Origin: Marinilabiliales bacterium
Lineage (GTDB): Bacteria > Bacteroidota > Bacteroidia > Bacteroidales > F082
Length of the DNA stretch: 64,000 nucleotides
Direction: 5' to 3'
Assembly: GCA_002869365.1 (NCBI GenBank)
Contig: PKTA01000039.1
Location: 1 to 64,000 of the forward strand
Shown here: piece by piece, positions 9,861-19,329 of the stretch
Layout: every line of letters begins with the position of its first letter
Position numbering within the stretch: the stretch's first letter is position 1
Notes under the pieces: model-generated
What the model was told of the DNA's origin: nothing
Database searches by the model: none
What the model saw: the letters and a program-made list of their open reading frames with translations, nothing else
Program-made: the position numbers and the translations under genes

Positions 9861-11786
9861 ATGAATAAAAATTCGATAATTGGGTTTGTACTAATAGCTG
9901 CTATAATGATTGGTTATACTGTATTTATGACCCCATCAGCAGAAGAATTAGCACAAAAACAACATATAGCCGACTCTATACAGCAAGTTAAAGAGCAGCA
10001 ACAAATAGAGTTTGCAAAAGCCCAGGCACAGAATGCCAAAGCAGATGAGAATAAAACAGAACAACTCATCGAGAGTTCTGAGAATAAACTAAATACTTCT
10101 GTTTCTGACGATTATAGTTCTAAAGTTCAGAAATATGATGTTTTTGCAAATTCGGCCAAAGGTGAAGACGAATCGTTTTTTATTGAAAACGACCTAATTA
10201 AAGCAGAGGTTACAAAAAAAGGTGGACATATAATAAATGTGGAATTAAAAACCTTTAAAACCTACGACTCTCTTCCCTTAATGTTATTTAACCCTAATAC
10301 TTCGAGATTTGGATTTTCTTTTTTCTCCAATAACAGGATAATAAATACCAACGATTTCTATTTTCAGCCATCAACAACTGAAACAAAATTGATATCAAGC
10401 GGTAATGATAGTATAACTTTTAGCATGCGTTTGTACACCGACATGGGAGAAGGACAGTTTAATGAAAATCAGTATATCGAATATGTTTATACCCTTAAGG
10501 GAGATGAGTATATGCTTGATTTCGATGTTAATCTGGTTAATATCGGCAGTGTTATAAATGCTAATTCAATCGGTCTTAATTGGCATGCCGATTTAAGACA
10601 ACAGGAAATAAATATTGACCAATTTAATGGATCGACTATATATTATAGGTTTCTGAATGACGATGTTGATTATATGTCGGAAACAGATGAAGACGAAGAA
10701 GATATCAGAACAAAATTACAATGGGTTTCTTTTAAACAAAGATTTTTTAGTTCTTCAATAATTGCCAAACAAGGTTTTGATAATGGAAAGTTAAATATAT
10801 CAATTCAGGAAAACCCGGGTGCCGACCGATATTTAAAAACAATGGATGTAGAATTGGGAATTCCAATAAATATAATGGGAACAACCAACTTCCCAATGCA
10901 ATTTTATTTTGGCCCCAACGATTTCAAAAGGTTAAGTTCATATGATATGGAGTTGGAACGCCAAATCCCCATTGGTTGGAGTTTCTTTATTTTAGGTTGG
11001 ATAAACCAGTATTTGGTAATTCCTGTTTTTAACTGGCTGGGAGGTTATGGCTGGAACTATGGTATTGTAATTCTATTACTTACTATTATGCTAAAAACAA
11101 TACTCTTCCCTATTGCATACAAAACTTATATGTCGTCGGCAAAAATGAGAGTATTAAAGCCTGAAGTTGATGAACTTTCGAAAAAATTCCCCAAGAAGGA
11201 AGATGCAATGAAAAAGCAGCAGGCCGTAATGAGTCTTTATCGTTCGGCGGGAGCTAATCCCGCATCCGGCTGTGTACCAATGCTTTTACAGATGCCCATA
11301 TTGATTGCAATGTTTAGGTTTTTCCCGGCGAGTATTGAATTGAGGCAACAATCTTTCCTTTGGGCAACCGACCTTTCCAGTTATGATTCGATTGCATCAT
11401 TACCTTTTGAGATACCTTTTTATGGTGACCACGTAAGTTTGTTTACCTTGCTGATGACCGTTTCAACACTTATGTATACATACTTAAATAACCAAATGAT
11501 GGGGCAACAAACCCAGGCAATGCCAGGCATGAAAACCATGATGTACATCATGCCCCTTATGTTCCTTGGTTTATTTAATAACTATGCATCAGGTTTGAGT
11601 TATTACTATTTCCTTGCTAATATTATTACATTTGGCCAGATGTTTGCATTCCGTTACCTTATAAACGAAGACAAACTAAGAGCACAAATTGAACTTAATA
11701 AGAAAAAGCCAAAGAAAAAGAAGTCAGGATTCCAAAAACTACTGGAAGAAGCAGCTAAGCAAAAAGGTTATAACGCAAAGAAATAA
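9861..11786 (+). CDS. yidC: Membrane protein insertase YidC
   Basis: 641 aa; periplasmic domain plus conserved core GWNYGIVILLLTIMLKTILFPIAYKTYMSSAKMRVLKPEVDEL...NPASGCVPMLLQMPILIAMFRFFP. Confidence 0.98.
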   Translation: MNKNSIIGFVLIAAIMIGYTVFMTPSAEELAQKQHIADSIQQVKEQQQIEFAKAQAQNAKADENKTEQLIESSENKLNTSVSDDYSSKVQKYDVFANSAKGEDESFFIENDLIKAEVTKKGGHIINVELKTFKTYDSLPLMLFNPNTSRFGFSFFSNNRIINTNDFYFQPSTTETKLISSGNDSITFSMRLYTDMGEGQFNENQYIEYVYTLKGDEYMLDFDVNLVNIGSVINANSIGLNWHADLRQQEINIDQFNGSTIYYRFLNDDVDYMSETDEDEEDIRTKLQWVSFKQRFFSSSIIAKQGFDNGKLNISIQENPGADRYLKTMDVELGIPINIMGTTNFPMQFYFGPNDFKRLSSYDMELERQIPIGWSFFILGWINQYLVIPVFNWLGGYGWNYGIVILLLTIMLKTILFPIAYKTYMSSAKMRVLKPEVDELSKKFPKKEDAMKKQQAVMSLYRSAGANPASGCVPMLLQMPILIAMFRFFPASIELRQQSFLWATDLSSYDSIASLPFEIPFYGDHVSLFTLLMTVSTLMYTYLNNQMMGQQTQAMPGMKTMMYIMPLMFLGLFNNYASGLSYYYFLANIITFGQMFAFRYLINEDKLRAQIELNKKKPKKKKSGFQKLLEEAAKQKGYNAKK

Positions 11787-11796
11787 TCACATCAAA

Positions 11797-14211
11797 ATGT
11801 ATTTCATAAAATTGCGAATATTAGCATCAATATTGTTAATATTTGTATCACTTATACTATGTTCTCAAAACGTATTTGTTTACGATAAACAGAGCGGAGA
11901 ACCCCTCGGTAATGTTTTTATTTACAGTAGTGACAAAAGAACTACTACAATTTCTAACAAAACAGGAATTGCCGACCTGAGCAAATTTACCAATGATGAG
12001 ATTATTACATTCCGTCATACTTCATACTATTTGATTACAACTAGCAAATCGGATTTGGAAAATCAAAACTATCGAATAGGAATGATAGAAAATTTTGTGA
12101 ACCTGGATGAAGTAGTTGTTTCAGCAAGTAAATGGGAGGAAAACACATCAGAGATTCCCAACAAAATAGAGATAATCAAGAAAAAAGATATAATTTTTAA
12201 TAATCCCCAAACCTCTGCTGATATGTTAAGTAATGGCGGAGAGGTTTTTGTACAAAAAAGCCAGTTGGGTGGTGGAAGTCCAATGTTAAGAGGCTTTGCT
12301 GCCAACTCAATTCTTTTGATAGTTGATGGTGTTCGTATGAACAATGCAATATATCGAAGTGGAAACCTTCAGAATATATTACAGGCTGACGTTAATAGCC
12401 TGGAAAGTACAGAAGTAATTTTTGGGCCTGGAACTAATATTTATGGTAGTGATGCTTTGGGAGGTGTTATCGACTTTCATATACTGAGTCCCAAATTTAC
12501 TGATGGCGATAAATGGGTTACTGAAGGGAATGCTTTGGCTAGATATTCGTCAGCAAATTTTGAAAGAACTCTGCATGCCGACTTTAATTCCAGCAATAAA
12601 AAATGGGCATTTCTGGCATCATTTTCTTATAGTTCATTTGACGACCTAAAAATGGGCAACAATGGCAACGATTATCTCAAAAGAAATAATTATGTACAAA
12701 GAGTTGATGGTTACGACTCGGTATTTACAAACAACGCCCCAAATGTCCAGAAATTTTCTGCCTACAACCAGTTGAACTTTGTTAGCAAGCTCAGCAACCG
12801 TTTTAGCCAAAGCATCGACTGGACATACAGTTTTTATATGTCGAAGACCTCAGATGTCCCTCGTTACGACAGATTGTTACAGGAAAACAGTGGCACACCA
12901 AAATATGCCGAGTGGTATTACTCTCCTCAACAGTGGGTAATGAATAGTCTGAAACTTAACTTCCATAAAACAAATAAGTATTACGATCATGCCAACTTTG
13001 TATTTGCTTACCAGAATGTAAAGGAAGGCAGAAATGATCGTAAATTAAATAATGACTGGTTACGTCAAAGAACTGAAACCGTTAATATATTTTCGGCCAA
13101 TGCCGATTTCGACAAAATGTTTAATGAATCCAACGCACTATTCTATGGATTGGAATTTGTTTTTAATGATGTTAACTCAGAAGGTAATGAGAAAAATATC
13201 CTTAGCGGAGAAGAGATGAATGTTGCCAGCCGTTATCCAGATGGAGGAACAGAGTATTATCATTCAGGTATTTACTTAAGTTATAAAAAGAATTTTACGA
13301 ATATCCCATTAACATTTCAGGCCGGAACCAGATATTCATTAGTGAGTATGAGTTCAAAGTTTAATGATACATCTTTTTATAAATTCCCTTACTCAGAAAT
13401 AAATTTGAGTAATGGAGCATTAACGGCTAGTACGGGTTTGGTTTACCGTCCCGGACAGTGGCAATTGAGTATTAACTTAAGTTCGGGTTTCAGAGCACCA
13501 AACCTTGATGATGTAGCAAAAGTTTTCGACTCAGAACCCGGAAATGTAGTTGTTCCCAACAAAAATCTAAAACCTGAATATCTTTATAATGCTGAATTTG
13601 GTGTTCATAAAAATTTTAATGAAAGAGCAAGCCTGCAACTAACTGCTTTCTATTCTTATTTGACAGATGCAATGGTAAGGCGTGACTTCACTTTTAATGG
13701 TGCCGACTCAATTTTATATGATGGAGAGTTGAGTAAAGTACAGGCTGTGGTAAATGCTGCCTACGCAAATATTTACGGTGCCAGTTTAAGCTTGAAACTT
13801 CAACTGGCAAATCATTTGGGATTCAAAACCTCAGCAACTTATATAAAAGGTCAGGATGACAAGGGAGATGCCATCCGCCATGCCCCACCCTTCTTTGGAA
13901 TGTCATCTTTGGTTTACGAAAAGGAAAGTCTAAAACTTGAAATAAATACAACATACAATGCAGCAGTAACTTATAACAATCTTGCACTTTCAGAGAGAGA
14001 TAAAGCATATATGTATGCAGTTGATAAAGATGGCAATCCCTGGTCGCCATCGTGGTGGACTTTAAATATGAAAGCATCATACGTTTTCAGCAGTAATTTT
14101 ATAGCCACTCTGGGCCTTGAAAACATACTGGATGAAAGGTATAGGCCATATTCTTCAGGTATTGCAGCTGCGGGAAGAAATTTTATTTTATCAGTTAGAT
14201 ATAGTTTTTAA
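11797..14211 (+). CDS. TonB-dependent outer-membrane receptor
   Basis: ORF track starts at 11689 inside yidC; ATG 11797 gives a signal-like N-terminus. Carboxypeptidase-like domain, plug SPMLRGFAANSILLIVDGVRMNNAIYRSGNLQNI, barrel ending RNFILSVRYSF. Confidence 0.95.
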   Translation: MYFIKLRILASILLIFVSLILCSQNVFVYDKQSGEPLGNVFIYSSDKRTTTISNKTGIADLSKFTNDEIITFRHTSYYLITTSKSDLENQNYRIGMIENFVNLDEVVVSASKWEENTSEIPNKIEIIKKKDIIFNNPQTSADMLSNGGEVFVQKSQLGGGSPMLRGFAANSILLIVDGVRMNNAIYRSGNLQNILQADVNSLESTEVIFGPGTNIYGSDALGGVIDFHILSPKFTDGDKWVTEGNALARYSSANFERTLHADFNSSNKKWAFLASFSYSSFDDLKMGNNGNDYLKRNNYVQRVDGYDSVFTNNAPNVQKFSAYNQLNFVSKLSNRFSQSIDWTYSFYMSKTSDVPRYDRLLQENSGTPKYAEWYYSPQQWVMNSLKLNFHKTNKYYDHANFVFAYQNVKEGRNDRKLNNDWLRQRTETVNIFSANADFDKMFNESNALFYGLEFVFNDVNSEGNEKNILSGEEMNVASRYPDGGTEYYHSGIYLSYKKNFTNIPLTFQAGTRYSLVSMSSKFNDTSFYKFPYSEINLSNGALTASTGLVYRPGQWQLSINLSSGFRAPNLDDVAKVFDSEPGNVVVPNKNLKPEYLYNAEFGVHKNFNERASLQLTAFYSYLTDAMVRRDFTFNGADSILYDGELSKVQAVVNAAYANIYGASLSLKLQLANHLGFKTSATYIKGQDDKGDAIRHAPPFFGMSSLVYEKESLKLEINTTYNAAVTYNNLALSERDKAYMYAVDKDGNPWSPSWWTLNMKASYVFSSNFIATLGLENILDERYRPYSSGIAAAGRNFILSVRYSF

Positions 14212-14260
14212 TAATTGCCCTTGTTTGTAAAGAGAAAATAATTATTTTTGCGCCCTCAAA

Positions 14261-14303
14261 TGGCGAGGTAGCTCTCCCGATAGCAATCGGGATGGTTAGA
14301 GCG
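14261..14303 (+). pseudogene. Truncated 5' half of tRNA-Met with an 18-bp hairpin replacing AGT of the D-loop
   Basis: TGGCGAGGTAGCTC-[TCCCGATAGCAATCGGGA]-TGGTTAGAGCG compared with intact TGGCGAGGTAGCTC-AGT-TGGTTAGAGCG at 14311. Confidence 0.85.
14275..14292. repeat. Perfect short hairpin TCCCGAT-AGCA-ATCGGGA
   Basis: 7-bp perfect stem with 4-nt loop inside the tRNA-Met 5' fragment. Confidence 0.9.
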
Positions 14304-14311
14304 CAAATGAT

Positions 14312-14385
14312 GGCGAGGTAGCTCAGTTGGTTAGAGCGTCGGATTCATAACCCGGAGGTCCCGAGTTCAATTCTCGGTCTCGCTA
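14312..14385 (+). tRNA. tRNA-Met (anticodon CAU)
   Basis: GGCGAGG/TCTCGCT acceptor, GCTC/GAGC D-stem, TTCATAA anticodon loop, CCGAG-TTCAATT-CTCGG T-arm, discriminator A; 3' CCA not encoded. Confidence 0.95.
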
Positions 14386-14452
14386 CGAACGAAGAAGGTT
14401 GTCTAATAAAATAGACGACCTTTTTTTTATGAAATAAAATAAAGGAGGATTC
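14360..14452 (+). repeat. Direct repeat copy 1: tRNA-Met 3' end plus terminator
   Basis: CCCGAGTTCAATTCTCGGTCTCGCTACGAACGAAGAAGG...AAAGGAGGATTC, repeated at 14472 with only one T fewer. Confidence 0.97.
14395..14428 (+). terminator. Rho-independent terminator of tRNA-Met
   Basis: AAGGTTGTCTA-ATAAAA-TAGACGACCTT followed by a T run. Confidence 0.9.
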
Positions 14453-14455
14453 ATA

Positions 14456-14471
14456 TCAGTCGGCGGACTGA
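14456..14471. repeat. Perfect short hairpin TCAGTC-GGCG-GACTGA
   Basis: 6-bp stem, 4-nt loop, immediately before the second copy of the tRNA 3' end. Confidence 0.9.
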
Positions 14472-14563
14472 CCCGAGTTCAATTCTCGGTCTCGCTACGA
14501 ACGAAGAAGGTTGTCTAATAAAATAGACGACCTTTTTTTATGAAATAAAATAAAGGAGGATTC
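14472..14563 (+). repeat. Direct repeat copy 2: tRNA-Met 3' fragment (14472-14497) plus second terminator (14507-14539)
   Basis: Near-perfect match to 14360-14452 (7 versus 8 T in the terminator tail); the tRNA 5' half is absent. Confidence 0.95.
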
Positions 14564-14644
14564 CTTGATAGGCTGCGGTGTTTTTATTATTATCTATAAT
14601 TAAAAATTATTTATAAGTCATTACTATTTTCAAACTATTAAAAA

Positions 14645-15145
14645 TTAAACTTGATAATCATAAAACCATGCTATATACCAGCCCTGAACCACAATAACAT
14701 CAAAAAGATAAACCCCTAAAAATGAAAGTAATATCCAGCACGTATGCTTCTTTACCATGCTTGCTGAAATGTATAAAACAATAACTCCAATTATGAAAGC
14801 AGTAGTATGCATAACAAAAAAATGCAAATTAAAAACTACAGGTGTACAAACAAATGGTGCTGTTAGAAATACTAAGGAATGAATAAACAATTGAAAAGAA
14901 AAAATATTGGCAAAGGCAGCTAAACTTAAAACTAATTTATATTTTCCCTTTCGCTTTAACCATAAAGCAATGCTAATTGGTATTATTGATAAGAAAAAAG
15001 CCTGCAAAGCAATTAAAGTATCATTATTAATTTCCTTTAAATAATTATAAATATGTGGTGAGAAAGTGCGTGAATAAAAATGTCCCAGCAAATAAACTAT
15101 TCCTACTATAAATGAGATGAGTAATTTAGTTAATAGTGACTTCAC
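14645..15145 (-). CDS. Hypothetical multi-pass membrane protein
   Basis: 166 aa, about five hydrophobic segments; no family recognised. Confidence 0.65.
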   Translation of the reverse strand: MKSLLTKLLISFIVGIVYLLGHFYSRTFSPHIYNYLKEINNDTLIALQAFFLSIIPISIALWLKRKGKYKLVLSLAAFANIFSFQLFIHSLVFLTAPFVCTPVVFNLHFFVMHTTAFIIGVIVLYISASMVKKHTCWILLSFLGVYLFDVIVVQGWYIAWFYDYQV

Positions 15146-15263
15146 TTTAATTGCATTTAGGATTCAAATCTAACCATTTTAGCTTAAAAAACAATTATTT
15201 ATCTTAATTTCACCCAACAATCAACAAATCATTTTTTCAATTATTAATATCTCGGATAAATAC

Positions 15264-16436
15264 ATGAGCAACAGCGATATAATATCAAACATACAAGATA
15301 AATTTAACGAATTATTTAACGGCAAAGCGCTTTTAATTGAGTCTCCTGGACGTATTAACCTCATAGGAGAACATACCGATTACAATGAGGGGTTTGTTAT
15401 GCCTGCTGCTATCGACAAAAGTATTTTTCTTGCAATGGCAGAAAATCAGGAAGGTATTTTCCGATTCTATTCAACTGACTTTGGAGAAGAATATACAACC
15501 ACTGAGATAACTAAGAATGTGGGAAATAAAAAGTGGGCTCTTTACCTAATGGGAGTTTTGGCGCAATTCCAAAAGGAAAAAGTTAAATTAAAAGGAATAA
15601 ATTGTGTTTTTGGTGGAAACATTCCAATTGGTGCAGGGCTTTCTTCCTCGGCGGCTTTGGAATGTGGTTTTGCCTTCGGCCTGAATAAAATATTTAATGC
15701 CAATTTCCGCGATTCCGAACTGGTAAAAATGGCTCAACAAGCCGAGCATGAATATGCCGGTGTGATGTGTGGGATCATGGATCAATACGCATCGGTATTT
15801 GGAAAAAAAGAACAGGTTTTCAGTCTCGATTGTCGTACCCACGAACATTCATATTATCAATTGAGCATGAAAAATCATCTCATTGCTTTGGTTGATACAA
15901 AAGTCAAACATGAGTTGGCTTCCTCTGAATATAACCAGCGTAGAATAGAATGCGAAAAAGGTGTTTCTGTTTTACAAAAATATGACGAAGGGATTTCTTC
16001 CTTAAGGGATGTAAATTTAGATTTAATAAATGAGCACAAATCAGAATTTACTGAAACAGTTTACAAAAGATGCACTTATATAGTCAAAGAAAATCAAAGA
16101 GTTAATGAAGCATGTAATGCATTGGAAAACAACGATTATGATAAATTTGGCGACCTAATGTATCTATCCCATTCAGGACTAAAATCGGAATACGAAGTTA
16201 GTTGTAAAGAATTAGATATATTGGTCGACCTGACTCAAAACATGGATTTTGTTTTAGGCTCACGAATGATGGGAGGAGGATTTGGTGGCTGCACCATTAA
16301 CCTCATCAAAAGTGAGTACAAGGAAAAATTTCAAGATCAAATTAGCCGAGAATATTTCTTACAGACAAAAATTAATCCTGAAGTATATTTTGTAAAACTT
16401 AGTGATGGAGTACGTAATATAGTCCAGAAAAAATAG
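15264..16436 (+). CDS. galK: Galactokinase
   Basis: ESPGRINLIGEHTDYNEGFVMPAAID; GAGLSSSAALECG; MMGGGFGGCTINLI. Confidence 0.97.
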   Translation: MSNSDIISNIQDKFNELFNGKALLIESPGRINLIGEHTDYNEGFVMPAAIDKSIFLAMAENQEGIFRFYSTDFGEEYTTTEITKNVGNKKWALYLMGVLAQFQKEKVKLKGINCVFGGNIPIGAGLSSSAALECGFAFGLNKIFNANFRDSELVKMAQQAEHEYAGVMCGIMDQYASVFGKKEQVFSLDCRTHEHSYYQLSMKNHLIALVDTKVKHELASSEYNQRRIECEKGVSVLQKYDEGISSLRDVNLDLINEHKSEFTETVYKRCTYIVKENQRVNEACNALENNDYDKFGDLMYLSHSGLKSEYEVSCKELDILVDLTQNMDFVLGSRMMGGGFGGCTINLIKSEYKEKFQDQISREYFLQTKINPEVYFVKLSDGVRNIVQKK

Positions 16437-16456
16437 TCAATAGTCATTGGTCACCA

Positions 16457-16476
16457 TGCCTTCATTTCAGCAGGCA
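16457..16476. repeat. Short imperfect-loop hairpin TGCCT-N10-AGGCA
   Basis: TGCCTTCATTTCAGCAGGCA in the intergenic region after galK, flanked by repeated TTGGTCA words. Confidence 0.5.
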
Positions 16477-16539
16477 CGTTGGTCAATGGTTAATCAATGT
16501 CTTCCAACATGAAATGCAGTTAGTGTGTATACGTCGCTA

Positions 16540-16745
16540 ATCTTAACTTTTAATTTTTAGTTTTTAGCTATTAGTTGTTCACTTTTAGTTTTTCATTTTT
16601 AACTTTTAGTTTTTGATTTTTTAGCGCACTAGATGAACTTTAGGCACTTTTAACTCATACTTCAAAAATTCATAATTCAAAACTCATAACTCAACACTCT
16701 AATTCTTCATTATTCATTCTACACTATTCATTATACATTCCAATT
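16540..16745. repeat. Low-complexity degenerate intergenic repeats
   Basis: Reiterated variants of AACTTTTAGTTTTTAG followed by AACTCATA / ATTCATTATTCATT words. Confidence 0.75.
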
Positions 16746-16805
16746 ATGCTCTCATTCTTAACTTCTCATCAAAAAAAAAATATCTTTGCAAAAATTTTAT
16801 TATTC

Positions 16806-17552
16806 ATGGCTTTAGTCAATACTTTTGAAAAAGAAGGTAATTTCCTGTTTAAGCACAGAGGCGAAATTCCCATAGTTTTATTTGTTGCTGCAATACCTGT
16901 AATTTATTTCACAGATATTAATTATTTAAACCATCAGTCACAAAATATCATAACTTATATTGCCATAGCACTTAGTTTTTTAGGACTGGCTATCAGGTCA
17001 ATATCCATTGCAACAACACCAAAAGGAACTAGTGGAAGAAACACCAAAGAGGGTCAGGTGGCAGAGAGTTTAAATACTACTGGCATTTATTCAACAGTAA
17101 GGCATCCACTTTATGTGGGAAACTATTTTATGTGGATAGGAATAGTGTTGTTTACTTTTAATTGGTCGTTTGTAATTATTGTAACACTTGCTTTCTGGCT
17201 CTATTACGAAAGGATTATGTACGCTGAAGAGAGATTTCTCGAAAGAAAATTCGGCGACACATATATGAACTGGGCAAACAACACCCCATCATTTATTCCA
17301 TCTTTAAAAAATTACACAAAAAATACTGTTCCTTTTTCATTTGTAAGTATACTTAGAAGAGAATACTCAGGTGTATTGGCAACAGTTGTTGGTTTTGTGT
17401 TCATTTATGACCTGAGGATGTATTTTGAAAACAGTGGCTTTGAATTAGAAAGCACTGCTCATTATATATTATTGGCAGCGCTAATTATGGTAATGGTATT
17501 AAGAAGTTTAAAACACTACACTTCAGTTTTAAAGGAAGAAGGACGCTCATAA
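16806..17552 (+). CDS. ICMT/PEMT-like membrane methyltransferase
   Basis: STVRHPLYVGNYFMWIGIVLF...YYERIMYAEERFLERKFGDTYMNWANNTPSFIP; start placed at internal ATG 16806. Confidence 0.82.
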   Translation: MALVNTFEKEGNFLFKHRGEIPIVLFVAAIPVIYFTDINYLNHQSQNIITYIAIALSFLGLAIRSISIATTPKGTSGRNTKEGQVAESLNTTGIYSTVRHPLYVGNYFMWIGIVLFTFNWSFVIIVTLAFWLYYERIMYAEERFLERKFGDTYMNWANNTPSFIPSLKNYTKNTVPFSFVSILRREYSGVLATVVGFVFIYDLRMYFENSGFELESTAHYILLAALIMVMVLRSLKHYTSVLKEEGRS

Positions 17553-17555
17553 ATA

Positions 17556-18470
17556 ATGAAAAACCCCATAGTACATATTGCAGCCGCAACGGCCATGATG
17601 TTTTGGGGTATAACCTACGTTTGGTCGAAAATTGTTTTCGAAACATATACACCACTCACTACCGTTACAATAAGGTTATTCTTATCATCAATAATCCTTA
17701 TTGGCTTTCTACTAATCATCAATCAATACGAAAAAATTGATAAAAAACATTATAAACTTCTTATAGTCAGTTCTATATTCAATCCGTTTTTATATTTCAT
17801 TGGTGAATATTATGGCTTAAGTTTGGTTTCTGCAACAGTAAGTGCGGTAATTATTTCAACAATTCCCATATTCACACCTTTTGCTGCTAAGAGGTTCTTT
17901 AAAGAAAAACTAAGCATTCTAAATTCAGCGGGTTTAATAATTTCATTTTCAGGCGTTTTAATGCTTATTCTGAAAGATGATTATAGTCTGAATGCTTCAG
18001 GATTAGGAATTGGCCTATTGTTTTTGGCAGTATTTTCGGCAGTAATATATTCGGTAATGGTTAAAAAACTAACCAATCATTATTCACCATTAACAATAAT
18101 AGCAAATCAAAATTTTATTGGTGCAATTATGTTCATTCCCTTATTCTTTTATTATGATTTTGAGGCATTTGTAAACATAACACCAAATATGATTACAATC
18201 TTATCCTTGATTATGCTAGCCATTTTTGGTTCATCGGTATGCTATGTTCTTTATGCATATGCCATTAAACATCTTGAGTTAACCAAGGCAAATATTTATA
18301 CAAACCTGATACCCATTTTCGCAGCAATTACTTCTTATTTTTTCCTTGGGGAAGAATTTTATGCCATAAAAATTATTGGTATGATAACAGTAATAGTTGG
18401 TATTGTACTATCTCAACTAAAATTTAAAACATTTCTTAAACCTAAGATAAAACCTCCGGTAATCAATTAG
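17556..18470 (+). CDS. EamA / DMT-family transporter
   Basis: 304 aa, about 10 TM, two EamA-type repeats. Confidence 0.92.
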   Translation: MKNPIVHIAAATAMMFWGITYVWSKIVFETYTPLTTVTIRLFLSSIILIGFLLIINQYEKIDKKHYKLLIVSSIFNPFLYFIGEYYGLSLVSATVSAVIISTIPIFTPFAAKRFFKEKLSILNSAGLIISFSGVLMLILKDDYSLNASGLGIGLLFLAVFSAVIYSVMVKKLTNHYSPLTIIANQNFIGAIMFIPLFFYYDFEAFVNITPNMITILSLIMLAIFGSSVCYVLYAYAIKHLELTKANIYTNLIPIFAAITSYFFLGEEFYAIKIIGMITVIVGIVLSQLKFKTFLKPKIKPPVIN

Positions 18471-18643
18471 TTATTATTATTCCCATATTAAATTGCTTAT
18501 TACTATTATGATTTAAATCATATATTTTTGTAATTTTACTGGATATCATTTTCTTGGGCCTTGGAATTTCTGCAATTATAAAATTTAAGGAGATTTTAAG
18601 TTAGCAATGTTGTTTCATTAAAAATTTTAGTAATTTTTGCAGT

Positions 18644-19306
18644 ATGAGAATTTTAGTGGTTGAAGACGAGGAAGGTATTGCAAGATTTGTCAAACAGGGT
18701 CTTGTTGAAGAATCCTATGCAGTAGATGTTGCTTATGACGGGAAAAAAGGTCTGGAACTGGCAATGAGTGGCGAATACGATTTATTACTTCTGGATTGGA
18801 TGCTACCAGGCTTAAGCGGTATTGAAATATGCCGACAATTCAGAAAAGAATATTCTACACCCGTAATTTTTCTCACTGCAAAAGACACCGTCGACGAAAC
18901 CATCTTCGGCCTTCAGACAGGTGCAAACGATTATATTAAAAAGCCCTTTCATTTTGACGAATTACTGGAAAGAGTCAGAGTGCAACTGCGTCCGAAAGAA
19001 ACTTCCACAACCATTATATTAAGTGCCGGCGATATAGAATTAGATCAAAAATCACATAAAGTTACCAAATCGGGACGGGATGTAGAGTTAACTTTAAAAG
19101 AGTTTGCCTTACTTGAGTATTTACTTGTTAATAAGGGAAATGTTTGTCGCCGTACACGCATAATAGAAAGTGTTTGGGATATTCATTTTGAATACAACAC
19201 AGGAGTTATAGACGTGAATATCAACTCCTTAAGAAACAAACTACAACTACAAAATAACGAACTGATAAAAACAGTACGTGGAATTGGTTATATCATTAAC
19301 GATTAA
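18644..19306 (+). CDS. OmpR-family response regulator
   Basis: REC (LLLLDWMLPGLSGIEICR, KKPFHFDELLERV) plus winged helix (LTLKEFALLEYLL...VDVNINSLRNKL...VRGIGYII). Confidence 0.96.
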   Translation: MRILVVEDEEGIARFVKQGLVEESYAVDVAYDGKKGLELAMSGEYDLLLLDWMLPGLSGIEICRQFRKEYSTPVIFLTAKDTVDETIFGLQTGANDYIKKPFHFDELLERVRVQLRPKETSTTIILSAGDIELDQKSHKVTKSGRDVELTLKEFALLEYLLVNKGNVCRRTRIIESVWDIHFEYNTGVIDVNINSLRNKLQLQNNELIKTVRGIGYIIND

Positions 19307-19329
19307 AATTCCTTTCTAAACGAAACACT

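Noticed and set aside
11689-11796. 36-residue N-terminal extension of the TonB-dependent receptor overlapping yidC
   Set aside because: Encodes a basic non-signal peptide; the ATG at 11797 gives a normal signal-like start.
14360-14563. Genomic island integrated at tRNA-Met
   Set aside because: The direct repeats flank only ~19 nt and no integrase or accessory genes are present; at most a scar, discussed in the tRNA finding.
14645-15145. Novel membrane system from the 166-aa hypothetical protein
   Set aside because: Plain multi-pass hydrophobic protein without partner genes or recognisable motifs; nothing more can be supported.
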